In this document: in pieces, positions 26,971-35,246 of the stretch
Layout of the letters: each line of letters starts with the position of its first letter
Numbering within the stretch: position 1 is the first letter of the stretch
NCBI GenBank assembly: GCA_036381495.1
Contig: DASVCS010000120.1
Span: 1 to 56,224 of the forward strand
DNA length: 56,224 nt
Source of the DNA: DASVCS01 sp036381495
GTDB taxonomy: Bacteria > Gemmatimonadota > Gemmatimonadetes > Longimicrobiales > RSA9
Direction of reading: 5' to 3'
Notes under the pieces: generated by a model
Seen by the model: only the letters and a program-made list of their open reading frames with translations
Database searches by the model: none
Told to the model about the DNA's origin: nothing
Made by a program: the position numbers and the translations under genes

Positions 26971-29407
26971 CTCGCGCCTCGGTGCCGGCCCTGGGCGCGG
27001 CGGCCGACGGCCGCACGCTGATCTCGACCGACTTGGATGCCGGCGTGTTGCTCTTCTCCGCGACACTGCCGATCGGCACGAGGACGTTCGCCTCCGGGAA
27101 GTAGGTGGCCGCGCAGCGCCGTGGGATCGGGTACGGCACGGCGATGAACCGTTCCGCCGTGCGCTCCCCGTCCTCGAAATGACTCGTCAGGTCGACGGGC
27201 CGGCCCGCCTCGATCCCCTGCTCCGCCATATCCTCGGGGTTCAGCAAGACGACCCGGCGTCCGCCGCGGATCCCGCGATAGCGGTCGTCCAGGCCGTAGA
27301 CGGTGGTGTTGAACTGGTCGTGGCTGCGGATCGTCATCATCAGGAAGCGCCCGGGCCCGAGGTCGTGGCGCGGGAAGTCGTGCACGGTGAAGCGTGCCCG
27401 ACCCGTCGGCGTGTCGAAGGCGCGCCGGTCGCGCACGGCGTTCGGCAGCGCGAAGCCGCCCGGCTCGCGGACGCGGCGGTTGTAGTCCTCGAAGCCCGGC
27501 ACCACACGCTCGATGGCATCCCGGATCCGGTCGTAGTCCGCGACCATGCCCAGCCAGTCGACCTTGCTGCGCGCGCCGAGGGTCGCGGCGGCGAGCCGCG
27601 CGATGATCATCGGCTCGCTGAGCAGATGTGGCGATGCGGGTTCGCGGCGACCCATGGAGCGGTGGACCGTGCCGAACGAGTTCTCGACGCTGACGAACTG
27701 CGGCCCCGCGGCCTGGACGTCCCGCTCGGTCCGGCCGAGACAGGGGAGGATCAGCGCACGGCGGCCCGTGACGAGGTGCGAGCGGTTCAGCTTCGTCGAG
27801 ACCTGCACGGTCAGCCGGCAGCGCCGCAGCGCCTCGGCCGTGTAGTCCGTGTCCGGCGCGGCCGAGAGGAAATTGCCGCCCAGCGCGAAGAAGACCCTCG
27901 CCCGGCCGGCGTGCATCGCCTCGATGGCCTTCACCGTGTCCAGCCCGTGGTGCCGCGGCGGCTCGAACCCGAACTCGCGCTCGAGCGCGTCCAGCAGCTC
28001 GGGTTTCGGCCGGTCCCAGATGCCGACCGTTCGATCCCCCTGCACGTTGCTGTGGCCGCGCACCGGACACGCGCCCGCGCCCGGCTTGCCGATGCTGCCC
28101 CGCATCAGCAGCAGATTCACGATCTCCTGGATGTTCGCGACCGCGTTCCGATGCTGCGTCAGCCCCATCGCCCACGTGACGATGATCCGGTCCGTGCTCC
28201 GCACGATCTCGGCGACCCGGTGGATCAGCTCCGCCGACACGCCGCTCGCCTCGACCAGTGCATGCCGATCCACCGACCGCAGCGCCGCCGCGAACGCCTC
28301 GAAACCCTCCGTGTGGTCGCGGATGAAGTCGTGGTCCAGCACGGTGCCGGGCAGGCGCGCCTCCTCATCGAGCAGCTCGCGCATGACGGCCTTGAGGAAG
28401 GCGACGTCGCCGTTCACGCGCACCGGAACGTGCAGATCCGCGAGCGGCGTCCCGCTGCCGAACGCCACGCCGAACGCCTTCAACGGGTTCTTCAGGTCCT
28501 GCGGCTGCTTGAACCGGTTCAGCCCCGTCTCCGGCAGCGGATTGACCGACACGATCGTGCAGCCGTTGCGCTTCGCGCGCTCGAGCACGCTCAGCATCCG
28601 CGGATGACAGGTCCCCGGGTTCTGGCCGATGACCAGGATCGCGCGCGCTTCGAGGAAGTCGTCCAGCGAGACCACGCCCTTCCCGATCCCGATCACCTCC
28701 GAGAGGCCGGTGCCGCTCGACTCGTGACACATGTTCGAGCAGTCCGGCAGGTTGTTCGTCCCGTAGTGCCGCGCGAAGAGCTGGTAGAGGAACGCCGCTT
28801 CGTTGCTCGCGCGCCCCGAGGTGTAGAACACCGCCTCATCGGGCGAGTCGAGCGCGTTCAGCTCGTCGGCGATGAGGCGGAACGCGTCGTCCCACGCGAT
28901 CGGCTCGTAGTGCTCGGCGCCCTCGCGCAGCAGCATCGGGTGGGTCAGCCGGCCCTGCGCGTTCAGCCAGTGGTCCGACTGCCGCGAGAGCGCGGCCACG
29001 CTCCATTCGGCGAAGAACTCGGGTCCCACGCGCCGCGTGGTCGCCTCATCCGCGGCGGCCTTCGCGCCGTTCTCGCAGAACTCCGCGAACGAGCGTGCGC
29101 CCGCGGGCGGATCCGGCCACGCGCAGCCCGGACAATCGAAGCCGTCGGTCTGGTTCATCCGCCCGAGCACGCGGAGCGCGCCGGCGGCGCCCATCTCGCG
29201 GACCGAGACGCGCGCGGCTTCGAGCACCGCGGGGATACCGGCGGCGACCTCGCGGACGGGTCCGGTACGGGGCGGCCGGGGCTCGGCCGGCGTGCGCGCG
29301 AGGACGGGATCAGGGCTGGCGCCGGAGAGCGAACCGGCGTCTGCCGGTCGCGGATCGCGCCCGGTGGAGGCGCGGCGCGCGGCCCGGCGATCGGGGGCGT
29401 CTGACAT
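26936..29407 (-). CDS. FdhF/YdeP family molybdopterin oxidoreductase
   Basis: 823 aa. The ATG at 29407 follows AGGAG at 8 nt. Family features: DGFDCPGCAWPDP near the N-terminus, RLTHPMLLREGAEHYEPI, FYTSGRASNEAAFLYQ, LPDCSNMCHESSGTGL (putative Mo-ligand/active-site region), LVIGQNPGTCHPRML, GKPGAGACPVRGHSNVQGDR, and the C-terminal molydop-binding domain from about 690 (MTIRSHDQFNTTVYGLDDRYRG). YdeP relatives bind bis-MGD but lack the classic N-terminal CxxCxxxC cluster motif of formate dehydrogenases; their substrate is largely undefined. No iron-sulfur or cytochrome subunit is adjacent; fdhD follows in the same operon. Confidence 0.93.
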   Translation of the reverse strand: MSDAPDRRAARRASTGRDPRPADAGSLSGASPDPVLARTPAEPRPPRTGPVREVAAGIPAVLEAARVSVREMGAAGALRVLGRMNQTDGFDCPGCAWPDPPAGARSFAEFCENGAKAAADEATTRRVGPEFFAEWSVAALSRQSDHWLNAQGRLTHPMLLREGAEHYEPIAWDDAFRLIADELNALDSPDEAVFYTSGRASNEAAFLYQLFARHYGTNNLPDCSNMCHESSGTGLSEVIGIGKGVVSLDDFLEARAILVIGQNPGTCHPRMLSVLERAKRNGCTIVSVNPLPETGLNRFKQPQDLKNPLKAFGVAFGSGTPLADLHVPVRVNGDVAFLKAVMRELLDEEARLPGTVLDHDFIRDHTEGFEAFAAALRSVDRHALVEASGVSAELIHRVAEIVRSTDRIIVTWAMGLTQHRNAVANIQEIVNLLLMRGSIGKPGAGACPVRGHSNVQGDRTVGIWDRPKPELLDALEREFGFEPPRHHGLDTVKAIEAMHAGRARVFFALGGNFLSAAPDTDYTAEALRRCRLTVQVSTKLNRSHLVTGRRALILPCLGRTERDVQAAGPQFVSVENSFGTVHRSMGRREPASPHLLSEPMIIARLAAATLGARSKVDWLGMVADYDRIRDAIERVVPGFEDYNRRVREPGGFALPNAVRDRRAFDTPTGRARFTVHDFPRHDLGPGRFLMMTIRSHDQFNTTVYGLDDRYRGIRGGRRVVLLNPEDMAEQGIEAGRPVDLTSHFEDGERTAERFIAVPYPIPRRCAATYFPEANVLVPIGSVAEKSNTPASKSVEISVRPSAAAPRAGTEARDARAEHGALAP

Positions 29408-29526
29408 GGCGGCACTCCTGCTGAAGGGTGCGGCGGTCCTGCGCGACCGCTTGGCCATGGGGCGCCGGGCCGCGCCCGGACAACATAACGGCCGGACCGG
29501 CGCCGGGACCAGTCCACGCACTCACA

Positions 29527-30744
29527 TCATGCGCCGGCGATGTCGAACACCTTCACATATTCGACTTCGAACTCGTCCACCACCACCAGATAGAGCCGGT
29601 CTCCGCGGATGAACGGAGGCACGCGTTCGAGCCGGTCGGGTACGGCGACTTCGCCGAGCAGGCGACCCGCCGGGTCGAAGGCATCGAGCATGAAGCCGCC
29701 TTCGCCCCGGCGCTCGACCCACATGCGGCCGACGTCGTCGAAGGTGATCGTGCGGAGTCGCGCCATGGCCTCGGGTCGCTGCAGGCCGTCCGGTTCGCAG
29801 CGTTCGTCGGGGAACTGGTCCAGGAACTCCCGGAACGCCGCCTCCTCCCGCTGCCAGGCCGCATCGCTCACCGGCAGTCGCGGCAGGTCCCGCTCGATGA
29901 TTCGGACGGTATCGCCCGTCGGCGCGGTGAAGGCGATCCGGTAATCCGCGGTCCATGCCTCGGCCCAGTGCACGCCCGGCGCGGGGACGCGCAGCATCTC
30001 GGGCGCCAGGTCGGCCGTGTACACGCTGATGCCGCGGCCCGCGCTGTGGCGACAGGTGACGGACAGCGATGGGCGCGCCGTCCCACCGCGCCGGTACGGC
30101 AGCGTGTCCGCCGGCCCCTCCAGGGTCTGGCGGATATAGACGAGTTCCGTCCCCGCACCCGTCACGCGCACCATCGGCATGTAAAGCTCGCCCGCCCCCG
30201 CCGGATAGAGCCGGATCCCGCTCCCCGTGAGCGCCATGTACGGCCGCTGCGCCAGCCACTCGCCGGTGCGCGAGAACAGCCCCAGGCGCCCGTTGCGGGG
30301 ATCGAGCACCGCGAGCCGCTCACCCAGCCAGCCGATCGACTGCAACGCCCCGAACTCGCCCGGACCGCCCCCCTCCCGCCCGATCCGCCGCACCAGCGCT
30401 CCATCCGGACCGAAGACCCGGACCTCGTGCGCGATCGCATCGGCCACGTAGATCCGGCCGGCCGCATCCGCGATCACATTGCCGATGCGGCCGAACTCAT
30501 CGGGCGCCGGGACCGCGCCGCCACCCACGCTGCCGAGCGTGAGCAATTCGGTGAGCGACCACTCCACCGGCCGGCCGGCGTTCCGGACCCGCACCACGCC
30601 CGCCGTCGTATCGACGCTCACGCGGAGCCCGCCACCGTCGGCCGCATGGGATGGGCGCTCGCCACAGGAGGCAGCCAGTGCGAGCAGCGCGACCGCCCAC
30701 GCGCGGAGACCAGCCGCTCCGCGAATGTCCAACCGTCCGTCCAC
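29527..30744 (-). CDS. Six-bladed beta-propeller lipoprotein
   Basis: 405 aa. GTG start at 30742-30744 with AGGAGGGG upstream. Signal peptide with lipobox ALAASC. Blade signatures: NVIADAAGRIYVADAIAHEV, IGREGGGPGEF, LAVLDPRNGRLGLFS and TFDDVGRMWVERRGEGG. Third member of this family in the window. Its upstream region holds a 14-nt operator-like palindrome, a dispersed 49-bp repeat and a large inverted repeat. Envelope protein of unknown role. Confidence 0.9.
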   Translation of the reverse strand: MDGRLDIRGAAGLRAWAVALLALAASCGERPSHAADGGGLRVSVDTTAGVVRVRNAGRPVEWSLTELLTLGSVGGGAVPAPDEFGRIGNVIADAAGRIYVADAIAHEVRVFGPDGALVRRIGREGGGPGEFGALQSIGWLGERLAVLDPRNGRLGLFSRTGEWLAQRPYMALTGSGIRLYPAGAGELYMPMVRVTGAGTELVYIRQTLEGPADTLPYRRGGTARPSLSVTCRHSAGRGISVYTADLAPEMLRVPAPGVHWAEAWTADYRIAFTAPTGDTVRIIERDLPRLPVSDAAWQREEAAFREFLDQFPDERCEPDGLQRPEAMARLRTITFDDVGRMWVERRGEGGFMLDAFDPAGRLLGEVAVPDRLERVPPFIRGDRLYLVVVDEFEVEYVKVFDIAGA

Positions 30745-30860
30745 CGGTCCCCTCCTGTTCACGGGATCGTGCGCCCGGCCACGGCCGCCTGCGGCCGGCA
30801 CGAGTGCGTCCGAGCGTTCGATGCCGCGAATCCCGCCGCCGTTGCTCGCCCGCCCTCGAC

Positions 30861-30909
30861 CACGCGCCACGCCGGCACGCACGGCGGCGTCCCGCCGAAC
30901 TCGCAACTT
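30861..30909 (-). repeat. Dispersed 49-bp intergenic repeat, copy 1
   Basis: 42 of 49 positions match the stretch at 34976-35024. The shared core includes GGCACGCACGG and TCCCGCCGAACTCG. This copy lies just downstream of the candidate leftward -10 box, in the 5' UTR of the 29527-30744 gene. Confidence 0.75.
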
Positions 30910-30938
30910 ATATCAGGTTCGCGTGAACCGGCCAGCGT

Positions 30939-30998
30939 TACTGCACGGGAACGGGAGCGGCGGCTCCACGGTACTGCACGGGAACGGGAGCGGCGGCT
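30939..30998 (+). repeat. 27-nt direct repeat, two copies
   Basis: Identical 27-nt units at 30939-30965 and 30972-30998 (period 33), beginning TACTGCACGGGAACGGGAG. They lie next to the inverted repeat at 31009-31079 and share its GGGAACG vocabulary. Confidence 0.9.
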
Positions 30999-31008
30999 GC
31001 GCCGCCTG

Positions 31009-31079
31009 GAGCGGGAACGTTTACGTTTACGGGGACGGGTGGGCGCCCACGTTTACCGTAAACGTAAACGTTCCCGCTC
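31009..31079. repeat. 22-bp perfect inverted repeat with internal palindrome
   Basis: The arm at 31009-31030 (GAGCGGGAACGTTTACG...) is the exact reverse complement of 31058-31079. The 27-nt loop contains a second palindrome, GTGGGCGCCCAC (31039-31050). It lies between divergent genes, so it is not an ordinary gene-end terminator. Confidence 0.95.
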
Positions 31080-31133
31080 CCGCTCCCGTTCCCGGCCGTT
31101 CCCATCCCGCTCCCCCACCGTCGCGCCCTGGTG

Positions 31134-31163
31134 TTGACGGCCCCGGCGGCCCCACAGTATACT
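31134..31163 (+). promoter_or_regulatory. Promoter of the multicopper-oxidase operon (TTGACG-18-TATACT)
   Basis: TTGACG (31134-31139), an 18-nt spacer, TATACT (31158-31163); five of six consensus matches in each box. About 30 nt of 5' UTR precede the ATG at 31201. Confidence 0.6.
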
Positions 31164-31200
31164 CACCGCCACGATCGAGACGTGCATCCCTCGTTGTATC

Positions 31201-31791
31201 ATGAAGAAATCGGCGCTCCGCCTCGCGCTCACGCCGTGTCGGCCGACGCGCGTGATGACCGCCTTCCTCCTCGTCCTCGGTACCGCCCCCGCACTCACGG
31301 CGGGCAGGGCGCAACCGCCGCACCCGATCCCCGCGGGAGCCCGGATCTGTCGCGCAGTCGATGCCGCGCGCCGCACGCCGGAGCGCATCGTGCTCGAGCC
31401 GACGCGCCAGAGTCTGGGCTTCACCGGCACCGCCGAGCTCACCTTCGCGCCCTCGCCCTTCGGCGTCACCGTCTCGCCCGATGGCCACCACCGCTACGAT
31501 GTCCGGATCCAGCTCAAAACCATCCGGCACGAAGCCGACGTCCCGCTCCTCATCGCGTGGGTCGCCACGCCCGACCTGAGCCGTAGGATGAAGCTCGGCG
31601 TGGTCGGCGCCGACCTCACGGTCAGCGGTCGCGTCGACTGGAACCAGTTCCTCGTCATCGTGACGGCCGAGACGTCCGCAGACGTCGACCGCTGGCACGG
31701 CCCGATCCTGCTCACCGGACGCTCGCCCAGCGGCCGGATGCACACCATGGCCGGGCACGGGATCTTCCAGTCGGGTTATGGCTTCTGCTGA
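31201..31791 (+). CDS. Exported protein of unknown function (196 aa)
   Basis: A basic N-terminus and a hydrophobic segment (VMTAFLLVLGTAPALTAG) form a signal peptide ending near GRAQ. The mature part is a probable beta-sandwich: RICRAVDAARRTPERIVLEP, LGFTGTAELTFAPSPFGVTV, YDVRIQLKTI, and a C-terminal GHGIFQSGYGFC. No family recognised. The following multicopper oxidase starts inside its last 14 bases, so the two are translated together and probably act in the same periplasmic process. Confidence 0.75.
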   Translation: MKKSALRLALTPCRPTRVMTAFLLVLGTAPALTAGRAQPPHPIPAGARICRAVDAARRTPERIVLEPTRQSLGFTGTAELTFAPSPFGVTVSPDGHHRYDVRIQLKTIRHEADVPLLIAWVATPDLSRRMKLGVVGADLTVSGRVDWNQFLVIVTAETSADVDRWHGPILLTGRSPSGRMHTMAGHGIFQSGYGFC

Positions 31792-33517
31792 GCGCCGCCC
31801 CGCCGGGCGGCGCGCGGTGCCGGCCGTCGCCGCGGCGATCGGCCTGGCCTGCGCGCTGGGAACCGCACGCCCCGCCCGCGCCCAGCATCACGCGGGCCAC
31901 GAGATGCACGACATGAACGGCGCCACACGGAACGCCGCCGTCTGGCGGATGCCGCCGATGCCGCCGTCCATGCCCATGCTGCCGGGGCTCATGCGCCTCG
32001 AGCCGGCACTGACACCCTTCCTGCCGGGCGCCGGCATCGATCCCGCCACCCTCCCGGCGGCCCGCCCCCGCGAGGTCATCGCGCTCGGAGACGGAGACAC
32101 GCTCCACCTCACCGCGGGCCTCGTGCGACGGACCATCAACGGCCGAACCTTCACCATGTACGGCTTCAACGGCCAGTACCCGGGGCCGCTGATCCGCGTG
32201 CCGAAGGACGCTACGATCGTCGTCGTCTTCGACAACCACATCGACCTGCCGAGTAGCATCCACTGGCACGGCGTGCGGGTCGAGAACCGCTACGACGGCG
32301 TGCCGGGGCTCACACAGGAGCCCGTCGCGCCGGGCGACTCGTTCGTCTACCACGTGCGCTTCCCCGACGCGGGCATCTACTGGTATCATCCGCACCACCG
32401 CGAGGACATCCAGCAGGATCTGGGACTCTACGGCAATCTCCTCGTCGACTCGCCGCGGCCGGACTACTACAGCCCGGTGAACCGCGAAGAGGTCCTCACG
32501 CTGGATGACCTGCTGATCGACGACACCGGGCTCTTCCCCTACGGCCGCGAACGCGCGACTCACACGCTCATGGGGCGCTTCGGCAACATCATGCTCGTCA
32601 ACGGCGAGCCGCGCTACGAGCTGAGCGTGAAGAAAGGCGCGGTCGTGCGCTTCTTCCTGACGAACGTCTCGAATACGCGCACGTTCAACCTCTCGTTCGG
32701 CGGCGCACGCATGAAGGTGGTCGGCGCCGACATCAGCCGGTTCGAACGCGAACAATGGGTCGAAAGCGTCGTCATCGCGCCGGCGCAACGCTACATCGTC
32801 GAGGTCCTCTTCGACACGCCCGGCCGGCTCGCGCTCACGAACCGCGTGCAGGCCATCGACCATTTCCTGGCCACCTTCTACCCCGAGGTCGACACGCTCG
32901 GGATCGTCACCGTCGCCGATGCGCCCGCGGCCGAGGATCACACCGCCGCGTTCGAGACGCTGCGCGTCAACGACGACGTCGCCGCCGACATCGAGCGCTA
33001 CCGCGCCGAGTTCGACCGACCCGTCGACCACGAGCTCGTGCTGACGACCCGCGTGGGAGAATTGCCCACGCTGATCGTGCAGATCATGAGCCTCGACACG
33101 CTCTACTTTCCGCCCGTCGAGTGGAACGACGCGATGCCCGACATGAATTACCTCGCGACGGGCGAGAACGTCGAGTGGATCCTGCGCGAGGCCGGCACCG
33201 GCCGCGAGAACATGGACATCCACTGGCGGTTCCGGCAGGGCGACGTCGTGAAGATCCGGCTGCACAACGACGCGGACTCGTTCCACCCGATGCAGCACCC
33301 GATCCACGTCCACGGACAACGGTTCCTGGTGCTCGAGCGCGACGGCGTGCCGAACGACAACCTGGTCTGGAAGGACACGGCGCTCCTGCCGGTCGGCTCG
33401 ACCGTCGACCTCCTCGTCGAGATGTCGAATCCGGGCGAGTGGATGCTGCACTGCCACATCGCCGAGCATCTCGAGGCCGGGATGAAGATGGCGTTCACGG
33501 TGGAGGGCCAGACCTAG
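31778..33517 (+). CDS. Multicopper oxidase
   Basis: 579 aa. All copper-site motifs are present: SIHWHGVR, YWYHPHHRED, FHPMQHPIHVHGQRF, and MLHCHIAEHLEAGM (type 1 His-Cys-His with axial Met). The signal peptide ends near ARAQHH. The mature N-terminus is His/Met-rich (HHAGHEMHDMNG, then MPPMPPSMPMLPGLM), reminiscent of metal-loading segments in CueO-like oxidases. Three cupredoxin domains couple substrate oxidation to O2 reduction; possible substrates are Cu(I), Mn(II), Fe(II) or phenols. Overlaps the upstream exported protein gene and is followed 46 bp later by an LVIVD-type propeller, so a three-gene periplasmic operon is likely. Confidence 0.95.
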   Translation: MASAERRPAGRRAVPAVAAAIGLACALGTARPARAQHHAGHEMHDMNGATRNAAVWRMPPMPPSMPMLPGLMRLEPALTPFLPGAGIDPATLPAARPREVIALGDGDTLHLTAGLVRRTINGRTFTMYGFNGQYPGPLIRVPKDATIVVVFDNHIDLPSSIHWHGVRVENRYDGVPGLTQEPVAPGDSFVYHVRFPDAGIYWYHPHHREDIQQDLGLYGNLLVDSPRPDYYSPVNREEVLTLDDLLIDDTGLFPYGRERATHTLMGRFGNIMLVNGEPRYELSVKKGAVVRFFLTNVSNTRTFNLSFGGARMKVVGADISRFEREQWVESVVIAPAQRYIVEVLFDTPGRLALTNRVQAIDHFLATFYPEVDTLGIVTVADAPAAEDHTAAFETLRVNDDVAADIERYRAEFDRPVDHELVLTTRVGELPTLIVQIMSLDTLYFPPVEWNDAMPDMNYLATGENVEWILREAGTGRENMDIHWRFRQGDVVKIRLHNDADSFHPMQHPIHVHGQRFLVLERDGVPNDNLVWKDTALLPVGSTVDLLVEMSNPGEWMLHCHIAEHLEAGMKMAFTVEGQT

Positions 33518-33563
33518 CCCGCCCGCCCCGGGGCGCCTGCACAACCTCCGAAGGAGCAAACCG

Positions 33564-34919
33564 ATGCGGAAGACCCTGATCGTCGCCGCCCTCGCGGCGC
33601 TCACCGTCCTGGCCGGCGCGCCGGCGGAGCTGGCCGCGCAGTACCCGCAGGTCGTCCAGCGGGGCAGCTCGAACATCGAGGTGGTTTCGCACCTCCCGCT
33701 CGGGCCGCGCCTCAACGTGGCGGATCTCGAAATCGAGCAGGAACTGTCGCGTCCCTACGTCTACGTGTCCCGCATGGTCTACGGCGATGTGGGCGAGAAG
33801 GGGACCGACATCATCAGCATCGCGGACCCCGAGCACCCGAAGGTGATCTACCGCTGGCGCATCGAGAACCAGGACCTGCACCAGCGTACGGGCGGGATGG
33901 ACGTCAAGTACTTCAAGATCGACGGACGCTACTACGTGGTCCAGTCACTCCAGTTCGGGCAGGGCGGCCCCGACACGGACCTGGGCGCCGTCGTGCTCGA
34001 CGTGACGGGATTGCCGGACCCGTCCAAGGTGAAGGAGGTCGCCCGCATCCGTGCGCCGGACACGCCCGGCGGGTTCCACAACATCTTCATCTACAAGCAC
34101 TCGGACGGGCGGGTCCTCCTCTTCACCACGGTCTCCGGCCCCTTCGCCAACATCTACGACCTCGGCCGCGTGGTCGACGGTGATGTCGAGAACGCGCTCG
34201 TCGGCCGCGTCCCGGTTCCGGAAGGCAGCGGCGGCGGCGCCGGCATCCGCGGCTACCACGACTTCTTCGTCGGATTCCACCCCGCCAGCGGCCAGGACCG
34301 CTTCTACGGCGGCGGCACCGGCGGGTACTACGTCTACGACATCACCGACATCCAGCAGCCGCAACTGCTCACCTCGATCACCGGCGTCTCCGGCGTCCAG
34401 TGGGGACACACCTTCACGCCGACGCCGGACGGCCGCTACGTCGTCGCCGAGACCGAGTACCAGTACGCGCCGCTCCGGATCTTCGACCTCAAGCCCGGAC
34501 TCGACGGCGAGGTCGCCACGATCCGCGAGCCGGTCGGCGCCTGGACCGCCAACTGGAAGCACCTCGTGCACAACCACGAAATGCGCTGGCCGTTCGTCTT
34601 CGTCTCCGGCTACCTCGATGGCCTCCAGGTCTTCAACATGATGGACCCGACGAACCCGATCACGGTGGCCTACTACGACACCTACCTCGGCCCGCCCAAT
34701 ACGGACCGCTACCCGATGTTCAACGGCCTCTTCGGCGTGGACGTCCGCAACGCCGACGGCCTCATCGTGGCGAGCGACATGACCACCGGCTTCTGGGCGT
34801 TCCGCATGGAGGGCTTCCAGGGGTGGAACGGCCACGACTGGGGGATGCCGAACATTTCGAGCGTGCAGGACTACGACAACGGGCCGGAAGGCGTGCGGAA
34901 GCCCGTGACGATGCGGTGA
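33564..34919 (+). CDS. Secreted LVIVD-type beta-propeller protein
   Basis: 451 aa. The ATG follows GAAGGAG. Signal peptide MRKTLIVAALAALTVLAGAP, cleaved near ELAAQ. Repeats of the LVIVD style occur along the chain: VYVSRMVYGD.. IISIADPEHP, LGAVVLDVTGLPDPSKVKEV, YYVYDITDIQQPQLL, LRIFDLKPGLDG, LQVFNMMDPTNPITVAYYDTY. Such propellers bind partners or cell-wall material; no enzymatic motif is certain. Last gene of the multicopper oxidase operon; a 13-bp GC hairpin (34934-34970) follows the stop. Confidence 0.85.
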   Translation: MRKTLIVAALAALTVLAGAPAELAAQYPQVVQRGSSNIEVVSHLPLGPRLNVADLEIEQELSRPYVYVSRMVYGDVGEKGTDIISIADPEHPKVIYRWRIENQDLHQRTGGMDVKYFKIDGRYYVVQSLQFGQGGPDTDLGAVVLDVTGLPDPSKVKEVARIRAPDTPGGFHNIFIYKHSDGRVLLFTTVSGPFANIYDLGRVVDGDVENALVGRVPVPEGSGGGAGIRGYHDFFVGFHPASGQDRFYGGGTGGYYVYDITDIQQPQLLTSITGVSGVQWGHTFTPTPDGRYVVAETEYQYAPLRIFDLKPGLDGEVATIREPVGAWTANWKHLVHNHEMRWPFVFVSGYLDGLQVFNMMDPTNPITVAYYDTYLGPPNTDRYPMFNGLFGVDVRNADGLIVASDMTTGFWAFRMEGFQGWNGHDWGMPNISSVQDYDNGPEGVRKPVTMR

Positions 34920-34933
34920 CGACGTGACTCGCC

Positions 34934-34970
34934 GGGGGCGGGCGCCGGACGAAGGCGGGCGCCCGCCCCC
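34934..34970 (+). terminator. GC-rich hairpin after the LVIVD gene
   Basis: GGGGGCGGGCGCC (34934-34946) pairs perfectly with GGCGCCCGCCCCC (34958-34970) across an 11-nt loop, 14 nt past the stop. No T-tract, so it may act as a 3' stabiliser or a Rho-assisted terminator. Confidence 0.5.
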
Positions 34971-34975
34971 GACCC

Positions 34976-35024
34976 TGCGCACCACACCGGCACGCACGGA
35001 GGCATCCCGCCGAACTCGGAACTT
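34976..35024 (-). repeat. Dispersed 49-bp intergenic repeat, copy 2
   Basis: Matches 30861-30909 at 42 of 49 positions. Here it lies between two convergent gene ends, so it is not tied to one promoter context. Confidence 0.75.
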
Positions 35025-35246
35025 CGATCCGGCGGCCGACAGCGACCAGGCCACATTCGAGAACCCGCATCGGTACTCGAAAGGGTGTGGTCCGCGTCTT
35101 CGTCAACGGGAATCAGTGCTGAAGGACGGCGAGCATACCGGCATCACGCCAGGGCAGGAAATCCGAGAGCCCGGGATGGACCGGCTAGGGCGGTGCCGAT
35201 GTCGCCGTGGCGACGAACTAACTCGTGCAGAGACGGTCAGGACGAC

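Larger units (their letters stand above)
30745..31200. other. Divergent intergenic region rich in repeats (456 bp)
   Basis: No gene seen. It contains, in order: one copy of a dispersed 49-bp repeat (30861-30909), a weak leftward -10 (TATAAG, 30907-30912) with a palindrome GGTTCGCGTGAACC (30916-30929), two copies of a 27-nt direct repeat, a 22-bp perfect inverted repeat, and the rightward promoter at 31134-31163. Confidence 0.8.
34920..35246. other. Convergent intergenic region (327 bp)
   Basis: Between convergent gene ends. It holds the hairpin at 34934-34970 and copy 2 of the dispersed repeat (34976-35024). A small TTCGAG/CTCGAA inverted repeat also lies near 35054-35079. No gene seen. Confidence 0.6.

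Noticed and set aside
35054..35079. TTCGAG/CTCGAA inverted repeat as a terminator for csp
   Set aside because: Only six base pairs with a 14-nt loop, about 170 nt from the csp stop and no T-tract.
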